Positions 1 to 5,858 of a DNA stretch of 11,210 nt are shown piece after piece. Position 1 is the stretch's first letter, and each line of letters starts with the position of its first letter. Source of the DNA: Proteobacteria bacterium UBA3588 (GTDB taxonomy: Bacteria; Pseudomonadota; Gammaproteobacteria; Thiohalomonadales; Thiohalomonadaceae); NCBI GenBank assembly GCA_002376325.1, contig DFMR01000177.1:26915-38124 (forward strand), read 5' to 3'. The notes under the pieces were generated by a model. The model was given only the letters and a program-made list of their open reading frames with translations, had not been told where the DNA came from and did not search any database. A program made the translations under genes and the position numbers.

Positions 1-219
1 TTCTCCGCCGTGGCGCACCGCACCAACGAGATCATGCGCACCCTCACCGTGGTCACCGCGATCTTCATGCCGCTGTCGCTGATCGCCGGCGTCTACGGCA
101 TGAACTTCGTCAACATGCCGGAGCTGCACACCCACCTCGGCTACTTCTTCACCCTGCTGGCGATGGTGCTGCTGGCCGCCGGCCTACTGCTGCTGTTCCG
201 CCGCAAGAAGTGGTTCTGA
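1..219 (+). CDS. corA: CorA-family Mg2+/Co2+ transporter, C-terminal part (5' end outside window)
   Basis: The reading frame is open from the first base and stops with TGA at 217-219, giving the last 72 residues. CorA proteins are homopentameric inner-membrane channels for Mg2+, also passing Co2+ and Ni2+. The signature YGMNF lies at visible residues 29-33, right after the first membrane helix (roughly residues 13-31). A short periplasmic loop (VNMPELHTHLGY) leads into the second helix, and the protein ends in the basic tail RRKKWF on the cytoplasmic side. This two-helix, GMN-loop, basic-tail ending is diagnostic of the family. The cytoplasmic N-terminal domain is not visible, so CorA cannot be told from the related ZntB beyond the GMN loop sequence. 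The gene converges on the MscS channel gene, with a 52-base gap and no convincing terminator. Confidence 0.9.
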   Translation, partial: FSAVAHRTNEIMRTLTVVTAIFMPLSLIAGVYGMNFVNMPELHTHLGYFFTLLAMVLLAAGLLLLFRRKKWF

Positions 220-271
220 CCTCCACCGATCCGGCGCCGCCGTGTCGGCATTACGACAAAATGACTCGCCC

Positions 272-1588
272 TCAGTCCGCCGGTGGTGGGCTCCACTGCG
301 GCGGCGCGCTCTTCACATAGATATCGCGCTGTGGGAAGGGGATGGTGATTCTCGCCTGCTTGAAGGCGCGCCATATCGCCAAATTGAGATCGGAGCGGAC
401 ATTGCCCATCCCCGCCTCCGGATCGTCGATCCAGACCCGCAGCTCCAGCGAGATGCCGTTGTCGCCGAACTCCATCAGCCTGGTCACCGGCGCCGGATAC
501 GGCAACACGCGCGACGCCTCTTTCGCCGCTTGCAGCATCAGCGCCATCGCCTGCTCCGGGTCGTCGTTATAGCTCACCTGCACCGGGATGCGGATGCGCA
601 CGTGGCGATCCGAATAGCTCCAGTTGATCACCTCGGAGGTGACCAGGTTCTCGTTGGGGATCAGGGTCTCGACGCCGTCGCGGTTGCGTACCACGATGTA
701 GCGGGCGCGCAACTCCTGCACCCAGCCAAAGCTGTTGCCGATGGTGATCACGTCGCCCGGACGAATCGAGCGGTCCAGTACCAGGATGAAGCCGCTGATG
801 AAATTGCTGGCGATGCGCTGCAGGCCGAAGCCGATGCCGACGCCGAGGGCGCCGCCGAACACCGTCAGCGCCGTCAGGTCGATACCGACCGCATTGAGCG
901 CGATCAGGAGGGCCAGGGAGATCAGGAAAAACTTGGTGAACTTGGCCAGCGCGATCTGCATCGCCGGGGTGACGTGGGTTGACTGCCGTACCTGCCGCTC
1001 GATAAGGCCGGAGAGCCAGTAGGCCAGGGTGGTGAGCAACCCGAACAGCAGCAGCAACTTAAGCGACGACAGCAGCGATATGCGCGTAGTGCCGATGTGG
1101 ATCGCCAGATCATCCATCGCCCGCAGCACCGGCTGCAGCCAGCCCAGCAGGTGCAGCGCCACCACACCCCACACCGTGGTACTGATGATGTTCTCCCACG
1201 CCTTCAGCAGCGGCGAGGCTGGAAACCCCTTGCGCAGCACGTAGACCAGGAAGCGGATGATCGCCAGGGAGAGCAGCAGCGATACCGCGATGTTCAGCAG
1301 CAGCACCTTGATATCGAACGCCAGCAGAATGACGCGGCCGACGACCACGCCGAGCGCCATGGTGAAGGGGAACAGCACCCGTTGGGCGGTGCGCTGGGTG
1401 AAACGCCGCACGCCGGTAGTCTCGGTGTCGGCACTGCCTTCACCGAGATATTTACCGAGATAGTGGTGCACCGCCCAGGCGCCGGCGGCCGCGGCGAGCA
1501 ATACCGCGAGCTGTGCCCACGAGGCGGGCTGGGTCAAGACAACCTGCCAGCGATGCAGTTCCCGTTGCGCGTAATCCAGGGCGGTCAT
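272..1588 (-). CDS. MscS-family mechanosensitive ion channel with extra N-terminal helices
   Basis: This is a 438-residue inner-membrane channel of the small-conductance mechanosensitive family, which opens under membrane tension to release solutes on osmotic downshock. About seven hydrophobic segments are visible, near residues 24-44, 72-92, 96-118, 132-152, 172-196, 216-236 and 238-266. The last is the Gly/Ala-rich pore helix (GGALGVGIGFGLQ). The beta domain follows (IRPGDVITIG, residues 275-284; LIPNENLV, 309-316), then the alpha/beta vestibule ending in the family hallmark IPFPQRDI (416-423). It is longer than E. coli MscS (286 residues) because of the added N-terminal helices, so it is closer to the medium-sized paralogues such as YnaI or YbdG; I assign no symbol. 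The ATG at 1588 is preferred over one at 1636: a GGAG lies 7 bases before it, and a -35/-10 pair places the transcript start between the two. Confidence 0.92.
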   Translation of the reverse strand: MTALDYAQRELHRWQVVLTQPASWAQLAVLLAAAAGAWAVHHYLGKYLGEGSADTETTGVRRFTQRTAQRVLFPFTMALGVVVGRVILLAFDIKVLLLNIAVSLLLSLAIIRFLVYVLRKGFPASPLLKAWENIISTTVWGVVALHLLGWLQPVLRAMDDLAIHIGTTRISLLSSLKLLLLFGLLTTLAYWLSGLIERQVRQSTHVTPAMQIALAKFTKFFLISLALLIALNAVGIDLTALTVFGGALGVGIGFGLQRIASNFISGFILVLDRSIRPGDVITIGNSFGWVQELRARYIVVRNRDGVETLIPNENLVTSEVINWSYSDRHVRIRIPVQVSYNDDPEQAMALMLQAAKEASRVLPYPAPVTRLMEFGDNGISLELRVWIDDPEAGMGNVRSDLNLAIWRAFKQARITIPFPQRDIYVKSAPPQWSPPPAD

Positions 1589-1614
1589 ATCCAGGCTCCG
1601 ACGGGTGATGGGGC

Positions 1615-1643
1615 AATCTACCGCAGTGTGGCCCATCCACCAA
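1615..1643 (-). promoter_or_regulatory. Putative sigma-70 promoter of the MscS-family gene
   Basis: On the minus strand a -35-like TTGGTG (1643-1638) and a -10-like TAGATT (1620-1615) are separated by exactly 17 bases. Transcription would start near 1608, about 20 bases before the ATG at 1588. The hexamer matches are moderate (3/6 and 4/6), so the support comes mainly from the spacing and from agreement with the ribosome binding site. Confidence 0.4.
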
Positions 1644-1654
1644 GAGGGGAGGGC

Positions 1655-1683
1655 TTTTCCTGCCGCCGCGCCCTCCCTACAAT
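1655..1683 (+). promoter_or_regulatory. Putative trmB promoter overlapped by an inverted repeat
   Basis: A -10-like TACAAT (1678-1683, 5/6) sits 17 bases after a weak -35-like TTTTCC (1655-1660). Transcription would start near 1690, giving a leader of about 22 bases that holds the GAGGA ribosome binding site. The in-frame ATG at 1682 overlaps this -10 and so is unlikely to be the trmB start. The perfect 8-bp inverted repeat GGGAGGGC / GCCCTCCC (1647-1654, 1670-1677) overlaps the promoter spacer and abuts the -10. Confidence 0.4.
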
Positions 1684-1711
1684 GTGCCGCCCGACCCGAG
1701 GACTACCGCCC

Positions 1712-2404
1712 GTGACCGAACCGCAGCGCCCGACCCGCACCATCCGCTCGTTCACCCGCCGCCAGGGCCGCCTGACCGGCGCCCAGCAGCGGGCGCTGGA
1801 GCTGCTGTTTCCGCAGTTCGGCGCCGCCATCGGCGACACCCTCATCGATTTCGACACGCTGTTCGGGCGCACCGCGCCGCGCATCCTGGAGATCGGCTTC
1901 GGCAACGGCGACTCCCTCGCCGCCATCGCCCACACCCACCCGGAAAACGACTACCTGGGCATCGAGGTGCACAGGCCCGGTGTAGGTCACCTGCTGCTGA
2001 AGATCGAGGAGTTGGCGCTGACCAATGTGCGCGTGATCTGCGACGACGCGGTGGAAGTGCTGCGCCGACGCATCCCCGAGGGTTCGCTGGATGCGGTCTA
2101 CCTGTTCTTCGCCGACCCGTGGCCGAAGAAGCGCCATCACAAGCGCCGCATCGTACAGCCGGAATTCGCCCAGCTGCTGCGCAGCCGTCTCAAGCCCGGC
2201 GGCCGGTTCCACATGGCCACCGACTGGGAGAACTACGCCGAGCACATGTTGGCGGTGATGGGCGCCGCCGATGGATTCCGCAACACATCCCCAAACGGCG
2301 ACTACGTCCCGCGCCCCGACTACCGCCCGCTCACCAAATTCGAACAGCGCGGCCAGCGGCTCGGCCACGGGGTGTGGGACCTGATCTTCGAGCGGGTGAG
2401 CTGA
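1712..2404 (+). CDS. trmB: tRNA (guanine-N7-)-methyltransferase TrmB
   Basis: TrmB transfers a methyl group from S-adenosylmethionine to N7 of G46 in the variable loop of several tRNAs, a cytoplasmic modification that stabilises the tertiary core. The 230-residue product matches the family length (239 in E. coli). The SAM-binding loop EIGFGNGDSL is at residues 60-69, the second SAM contact GIEVHRPG at 83-90, and the family signature FADPWPKKRHHKRR at 133-146 with the catalytic Asp135. TDWENYAEHML (170-180) and the C-terminal TKFEQRG (208-214) are also typical. The GTG at 1712 is chosen because GAGGA (1698-1702) lies 9 bases before it and the upstream ATG overlaps the likely -10. The frame stays open far upstream through the shadow of the channel gene, so an uncritical call would badly overextend this gene. 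It is divergent from the MscS-family gene. Confidence 0.95.
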   Translation: MTEPQRPTRTIRSFTRRQGRLTGAQQRALELLFPQFGAAIGDTLIDFDTLFGRTAPRILEIGFGNGDSLAAIAHTHPENDYLGIEVHRPGVGHLLLKIEELALTNVRVICDDAVEVLRRRIPEGSLDAVYLFFADPWPKKRHHKRRIVQPEFAQLLRSRLKPGGRFHMATDWENYAEHMLAVMGAADGFRNTSPNGDYVPRPDYRPLTKFEQRGQRLGHGVWDLIFERVS

Positions 2405-2418
2405 ACGGCGGCCTGATC

Positions 2419-2450
2419 TATAATCGGATGCGGGACACGGTGGTCCCGCA
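2419..2450 (+). promoter_or_regulatory. Consensus -10 box followed by an 8-bp hairpin at the predicted transcript start
   Basis: A perfect TATAAT lies at 2419-2424, in the 73-base gap between trmB and the DUF4124 gene; no good -35 is visible (GTGAGC at 2396-2401 would have the right spacing). A perfect inverted repeat, TGCGGGAC (2429-2436) and GTCCCGCA (2443-2450) with a 6-base loop, begins where transcription should start. No T-run follows, so it is a poor intrinsic terminator for trmB. It could be an operator or a 5'-terminal leader hairpin. Confidence 0.45.
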
Positions 2451-2477
2451 CCCTATGGCCTTCAAGGAAGAACGCCC

Positions 2478-2921
2478 ATGGCGCACGCTCCCCATACCTT
2501 CTCTCCCTTCCAGGTGGCTGTTGCCGCACTGGCCTGCTGTCTTGCGACCACGGCGCCGGCGAAAGAGCAGAACGTCACCCGCTGGGTCGACGACCAGGGG
2601 CAGACCCACTTCACCGATCGCCCCCCGGCCGCTGCCGAAGGCGCCGCCACCACGATGACGGTCGATCCCGATCGCAACGTGGTGCCGGCACCGCCGACGC
2701 CCCACTTCGTCCCGGCCGAACCGATACGGCGCAAACCGTCCAAAGGCAGCCACCGGGCGACGCGCGCCGCCGAAAAAAAGGCGCAGCGCTGCACCCGCGA
2801 CAACGAACAACTGCGACGACTGCACAGCCGCATGCTGGCCGGCTACACCGCGCGCCAGTACAACAGCCTGATGCGGCGCAAACGCAACCTCGAACGCAAG
2901 GCCGCGACCGACTGCCATTGA
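2478..2921 (+). CDS. Exported DUF4124-domain protein, basic C-terminal half
   Basis: The 147-residue product has an N-terminal hydrophobic stretch (about residues 11-26) ending in TTAPA-K, a likely signal peptidase I site near residue 28, so it should reach the periplasm. The mature start, VTRWVDDQGQTHFTDRPP (residues 33-50), is the typical DUF4124 motif, a small beta-rich domain of unknown function common in proteobacterial envelope proteins. A Pro-rich linker (70-82) follows, then an Arg/Lys-rich, probably helical tail with Cys105 and Cys146 that might form a disulfide. Cys20 and Cys21 do not make a proper lipobox, so a lipoprotein is unlikely. The start is supported by AAGGAAG (2464-2470), 7 bases before the ATG. 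The gene appears to have its own promoter. No specific function can be assigned. Confidence 0.85.
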   Translation: MAHAPHTFSPFQVAVAALACCLATTAPAKEQNVTRWVDDQGQTHFTDRPPAAAEGAATTMTVDPDRNVVPAPPTPHFVPAEPIRRKPSKGSHRATRAAEKKAQRCTRDNEQLRRLHSRMLAGYTARQYNSLMRRKRNLERKAATDCH

Positions 2922-3244
2922 ACAATCGCACAGGCACCCCTCCGGGTAGGCAATATCTCGGCGTGCGGGCGCTGGTCGCCACCGCCTTCATCGCCTGCCG
3001 CAGGCGCTCACCGACGAGGCATAGGCCGCAGGCCCTCGTCGTTCAGCAAATCTTGTCGTTGCGGCGGCCGTCATAAAGGGCTGCTTATGGTCGCGTTAAC
3101 GGCGATTGAATACGGCTGCCATTTACGGCATTCGTGAACCCGGGTCGCCGTCAGCAGTCTATCCATCGCAATAAAACCCAGGTATCTTTTGTTGGTATCC
3201 ACATCCCAAAAATATCTGTATAGACTGGCACAAGGAGTTCAACG
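2922..3244. other. 323-base intergenic region with two hairpins and short direct repeats, no gene seen
   Basis: No convincing coding frame is present. Two GC-rich hairpins stand side by side: CGCCTG/CAGGCG (2992-2997, 3001-3006, 3-base loop) and CGACGAGG/CCTCGTCG (3012-3019, 3034-3041, 14-base loop). The nonamer GCCGCAGGC occurs twice, at 2997-3005 and 3025-3033. Neither hairpin is followed by a T-run, so they are not classical terminators; a REP-like element or structured transcript end is possible. Further on, ACGGC recurs three times with a 13-base period (3099-3129). The last 60 bases are AT-richer and hold promoter-like words (TTGTTG at 3189, TATAGA at 3219-3224), but no -35/-10 pair with good spacing. 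Confidence 0.6.
3012..3041. repeat. 8-bp inverted repeat downstream of the DUF4124 gene
   Basis: The arms CGACGAGG (3012-3019) and CCTCGTCG (3034-3041) are perfectly complementary around a 14-base loop. The loop contains a second possible small stem, GGCC/GGCC (3024-3027, 3031-3034), which competes for one base of the outer arm. It lies about 90 bases after the DUF4124 stop. It may terminate or protect that transcript, but it lacks a U-tract. Confidence 0.5.
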
Positions 3245-4519
3245 GTGTTTACACCGCACCCCATCAATCTGCTGGACTTTGTCATCTCCATCAGCAGCGC
3301 GATCGATCACATCGATTCGCGCCTTGCCCACCACCACAAGCGGGTGGCCTACATCGCCAACCAGATCGCACGCGAGATCGGGGTGTCGCAGAAGTCGCAA
3401 TACGACGTGGTGCTGGCCGGTCTGCTGCACGACATCGGCATCCTCTCCGCGCAGGAACGCGGCAAGCTGCTGGAGTTCGACGATGCCCCGGACCACGACC
3501 GTCATTGCGAGGTCGGCTATCAACTGCTCAACAAGTTCCGTCACTTCTCCGACGTCTCCACCATCATCCGTTACCACCATCCGGGGAAGGACGGTACTGC
3601 CGGTGTTGCGGTACCGCTGGAGTCGCGCCTGCTGCACCTGGCCGACCGCATCGAGGTGCTGATCGACAAGGAACAGCCGGTCCTGGAGCAGGTCGATCGC
3701 ATCGTAGCGGCCATCGCACGCAACGCCGGCGACACCTTCTGCCCCGAGCACGTGGAAGCCTTCAGCGAACTGGCCTGGCGCGAACATTTCTGGCTCGACG
3801 TCATCTCGCCGTCGCTGGAGCAGGTGCTGATCAACAACTGCCGCAGCTACTCCATCGAACTGGAGAACGACGACTTGATCGACTTTGCCGAGCTGCTGGC
3901 CCACATCATCGACTTTCGCTGCCACTTCACCGCGACCCACTCCAGCGGCGTCGCGGCGGTGGCCTCCAACCTCGCCCACCTGATCGGCTTCTCCGCCACC
4001 GAGTGTCAGAAGGTGCGGGTGGCCGGCTATCTGCACGATATCGGCAAACTGGCGATCCCCGGCGAGCTGCTGGCCAAGAAGGGCTACCTGAGCAGCGCCG
4101 AGTTCCGGGTGGTGAAGTCGCACGCCTACTACACCTACCGCATCCTCGAACCGCTGCAGGGGCTGGACGAGATCAAGACCTGGGCGGCGATGCACCACGA
4201 GCGCCTCGACGGCTACGGCTATCCGGGACGTTACCCGGGACGCAAGATCCCGCTCGGGGCGCGCATCATCGCAGCGGCCGACGTCTTTACCGCCCTGCTG
4301 GAACACCGCCCCTACCGGGCGTCGCTGGCCAAGCAGGAAGTGAGAAGCAAGATGCAGGAGCTGACCGCCCGCAACGTACTGGATGGAAAAATAGTGGACA
4401 CGTTGCTGTCCAACTTCGACGACATCGATGCCTGCCGCGCCCATGCCCAGGAGGTGGCACGGCAGGAGTACCTGCGCTTCAGCGACCTGCTCGTTGCCGA
4501 CCTGGCCGCCTGCGGCTAA
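3245..4519 (+). CDS. Tandem HD / HD-GYP domain protein, probable c-di-GMP phosphodiesterase
   Basis: HD-GYP proteins are metal-dependent hydrolases that degrade cyclic di-GMP. The C-terminal half of this 424-residue protein has the full set: His232, HDIGK (264-268), His293, HHERLDGYGYP (317-327) and Asp346 in AADVFTALLEHRPYR. The N-terminal half repeats the fold in degenerate form: a HHH cluster (29-31), LLHDIG (60-65), histidines at 84 and 87, YHHPGKDG (110-117) and HLADRIE (131-137). It keeps possible metal ligands but has lost the Lys of HDxGK and the GYP motif. No receiver, PAS or membrane segment is visible, so it is probably cytosolic. The GTG start is supported by AAGGAG (3232-3237), 7 bases upstream. 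It ends 3 bases from the convergent mak gene. A substrate other than c-di-GMP cannot be excluded. Confidence 0.85.
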   Translation: MFTPHPINLLDFVISISSAIDHIDSRLAHHHKRVAYIANQIAREIGVSQKSQYDVVLAGLLHDIGILSAQERGKLLEFDDAPDHDRHCEVGYQLLNKFRHFSDVSTIIRYHHPGKDGTAGVAVPLESRLLHLADRIEVLIDKEQPVLEQVDRIVAAIARNAGDTFCPEHVEAFSELAWREHFWLDVISPSLEQVLINNCRSYSIELENDDLIDFAELLAHIIDFRCHFTATHSSGVAAVASNLAHLIGFSATECQKVRVAGYLHDIGKLAIPGELLAKKGYLSSAEFRVVKSHAYYTYRILEPLQGLDEIKTWAAMHHERLDGYGYPGRYPGRKIPLGARIIAAADVFTALLEHRPYRASLAKQEVRSKMQELTARNVLDGKIVDTLLSNFDDIDACRAHAQEVARQEYLRFSDLLVADLAACG

Positions 4520-4522
4520 GAC

Positions 4523-5419
4523 TCACCCCCCCCACAGCCACGCTGCACCGCGCACGCCGCTGGAATCGCCGTGCCGCGGCGGCACCAGCCGGGTATCAAC
4601 CCGATCGGAAAAGACGTAGCGGCCCCACAGCCGGGGGACGTTGTCATAGAGCCGTCCGATGTTGGAGACGCCGCCGCCGAGCACGATCACCTCCGGATCG
4701 AGGAGGTTGATCACCGAGGCCAGCGCCCGCGCCATGCGGTCCTCATAGCGCTGCAGCGCCGCCTCCGCCCCATCGTCGCCCGCCGCAGCGCGCGCGACAA
4801 TGGCCTGCGCCGTCAGCCTCTCCCCCGTCTCGCGCTCGAATGCCGCCGCCAAACCGGGGCCGGAGAGCCAGGTCTCGATGCAGCACCGTTTGCCGCAATA
4901 GCAGGAGGGGCCGGGCAGCTCTTCGGCACGGGGCCAGGGCAGCGGGTTGTGGCCCCACTCGCCGGCGATGGCGTTGACGCCCGTCAGCGGGCGGCCATGG
5001 ATCACGATGCCGCCGCCGGTCCCGGTGCCGATGATCACCCCGAACACCACCGCCGCGCCGGCGGCGGCACCGTCCGTCGCCTCCGAAATGGCGAAGCAGT
5101 TGGCGTCGTTGGCCAGCCGCACCTCGCGCCCCAGTGCCGCCCCCAGGTCGCGGTCGAGGGGGCGGCCGATGAGGCAGGTGGAGTTGGCGTTCTTCACCAG
5201 GCCGCTGGCCGGCGACAGGGCGCCGGGGATGCCGACACCCACCGTGGCGCTCCGCCCCAGCTCGGTCTCGATCGACGAGACCAGCGCGGCGAGCGCGCCG
5301 ACGGTGCCGGCATAATCCCCCTGCGGCGTCGCAATACGTCTGCGAATCAAGGTGTTGCCGGCCTCATCCAGGGCGATCGCCTCGATCTTGGTACCGCCCA
5401 GGTCGATACCTATCCGCAT
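4523..5419 (-). CDS. mak: ROK-family sugar kinase, fructokinase Mak type
   Basis: ROK kinases phosphorylate hexoses with ATP in the cytosol; E. coli Mak makes fructose 6-phosphate. The 298-residue product follows E. coli Mak in length and, as far as I can recall that sequence, throughout its motifs. It has the phosphate-binding DLGGTK (6-11), VKNANST (75-81), the catalytic base in ANDAN (Asp105), IIGTGTGGG (129-137), GEWGHNPLPW (153-162), the zinc ligands His157 and CYC...CIE (Cys173, Cys175, Cys180), VIVLGGG (244-250) and the C-terminal HGDSSGVRGAAWLW. Residue 179 is Cys where ROK proteins usually have Gly. The ATG at 5419 is preferred to the GTG at 5422, because a strong GGAGGAGGT (5433-5425) is 5 bases from the former and only 2 from the latter. 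Specificity could also be for glucose, mannose or N-acetylglucosamine. It is divergent from the DsrC-like gene. Confidence 0.9.
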   Translation of the reverse strand: MRIGIDLGGTKIEAIALDEAGNTLIRRRIATPQGDYAGTVGALAALVSSIETELGRSATVGVGIPGALSPASGLVKNANSTCLIGRPLDRDLGAALGREVRLANDANCFAISEATDGAAAGAAVVFGVIIGTGTGGGIVIHGRPLTGVNAIAGEWGHNPLPWPRAEELPGPSCYCGKRCCIETWLSGPGLAAAFERETGERLTAQAIVARAAAGDDGAEAALQRYEDRMARALASVINLLDPEVIVLGGGVSNIGRLYDNVPRLWGRYVFSDRVDTRLVPPRHGDSSGVRGAAWLWGG

Positions 5420-5424
5420 CACAC

Positions 5425-5433
5425 ACCTCCTCC
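5425..5433 (-). promoter_or_regulatory. Strong ribosome binding site of mak
   Basis: GGAGGAGGT on the minus strand nearly duplicates the anti-Shine-Dalgarno complement. It lies 5 bases before the ATG at 5419, which decides that start over the adjacent GTG at 5422. Confidence 0.75.
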
Positions 5434-5460
5434 CGTGGCGGTCAGGCCGGCAAAGCGGAC

Positions 5461-5487
5461 TTGAACCGGGGATACAACGGCTATACT
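5461..5487 (+). promoter_or_regulatory. Putative promoter of the DsrC-like gene
   Basis: A -35-like TTGAAC (5461-5466, 4/6) and a -10-like TATACT (5482-5487, 5/6) are 15 bases apart, slightly short of the ideal 17. Transcription would start near 5494 and give a leader of about 54 bases that carries the hairpin at 5509-5526 and the ribosome binding site at 5535-5541. Confidence 0.4.
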
Positions 5488-5508
5488 TGAGCTGAAAGGT
5501 AAGTATTT

Positions 5509-5526
5509 CGTGCCCGACTGGGCACG
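5509..5526 (+). promoter_or_regulatory. Leader hairpin upstream of the DsrC-like gene
   Basis: CGTGCCC (5509-5515) and GGGCACG (5520-5526) form a perfect 7-bp stem with the tetraloop GACT; wobble pairs could extend it by two or three bases. It ends 8 bases before the GAGGAGG ribosome binding site (5535-5541). Neither strand has a T-run after it, so it is not an intrinsic terminator. It could be a stabilising 5' structure, a protein-binding site or an operator shared with the divergent mak gene. Confidence 0.5.
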
Positions 5527-5547
5527 GAGAATGAGAGGAGGCCTGTC

Positions 5548-5856
5548 ATGACCACCGAATTCGATCTCCCATCCATCGGCAGCGAAGGCGACGGCAGCCG
5601 CTGGAACGAGCAGCTGGCGCGCAATATCGCCAGTGCCGACGGTATCGGGCCGCTGGGCGAGGCTCACTGGCGCGTCATCCGCTACCTGCGCCAGCACTTC
5701 GTCCAATACGGCGCCGCCCCGCCGATGCACGTGGCCTGCGTGCAGAACAACCTCGACCCCCACTGCGTGGACAAACTGTTCCACGGCGCACGCGAGGCGT
5801 GGCGCGTCGCCGGCCTGCCCGACCCGGGCAGCGAGGCAATCAGCTACATGGATTGA
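5548..5856 (+). CDS. DsrC/TusE-superfamily protein lacking both redox cysteines (RspA-like)
   Basis: DsrC-family proteins carry sulfur as a trisulfide or persulfide on C-terminal cysteines: DsrC for dissimilatory sulfite reductase, TusE for tRNA 2-thiolation. The 102-residue protein keeps the fold markers: RWNEQLARNIA (18-28), DGIGPLGEAHWRVIRYLR (31-48), a Pro-Pro-Met turn (58-60), KLF (76-78) and the C-terminal AGLPDP (88-93). Canonical proteins have Cys in the position before xxAGLP and another in the final GCV. Here these are Trp85 and Glu96, 11 residues apart as in DsrC, and the tail is extended to SEAISYMD. Cys64 and Cys73 lie elsewhere in the chain. Cysteine-free members have been called RspA and proposed to be regulatory, so sulfur transfer by the usual mechanism is unlikely. 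GAGGAGG (5535-5541) lies 6 bases before the ATG. No dsr or tus genes are nearby. Confidence 0.8.
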   Translation: MTTEFDLPSIGSEGDGSRWNEQLARNIASADGIGPLGEAHWRVIRYLRQHFVQYGAAPPMHVACVQNNLDPHCVDKLFHGAREAWRVAGLPDPGSEAISYMD

Positions 5857-5858
5857 GC

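Noticed and set aside
220..271. Terminator between corA and the MscS-family gene
   Set aside because: Only short imperfect pairings around GCCG/CGGC, with no T-run on either strand.
1097..1711. Long upstream extension of the trmB frame (about 205 extra codons)
   Set aside because: It is the antisense shadow of the MscS-family gene. TrmB has the normal length from 1712, with a ribosome binding site there.
2478..2540. Possible lipoprotein signal (ALACC) in the DUF4124 protein
   Set aside because: The residues before Cys20 and Cys21 do not fit the lipobox; the APA-K signal peptidase I site is better.
3221..3245. Sigma-54-like TGGCAC upstream of the HD-GYP gene
   Set aside because: The GG and expected GC dinucleotides are not correctly spaced, and the site overlaps the ribosome binding site.
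3239..4444. 401-codon open frame on the minus strand inside the HD-GYP gene
   Set aside because: High-GC shadow frame with no recognisable motif; the plus-strand protein has clear catalytic motifs.
4571..5464. 297-codon plus-strand frame opposite mak
   Set aside because: Antisense shadow of a protein with all ROK motifs; its own translation shows no domain.
5445..5475. tRNA T-arm-like GGTTCAAGTCC on the minus strand near the mak promoter region
   Set aside because: Only three base pairs of the T-stem form, and there is no acceptor stem, anticodon arm or CCA-compatible end around it, so it is neither a tRNA nor a supported attachment site.
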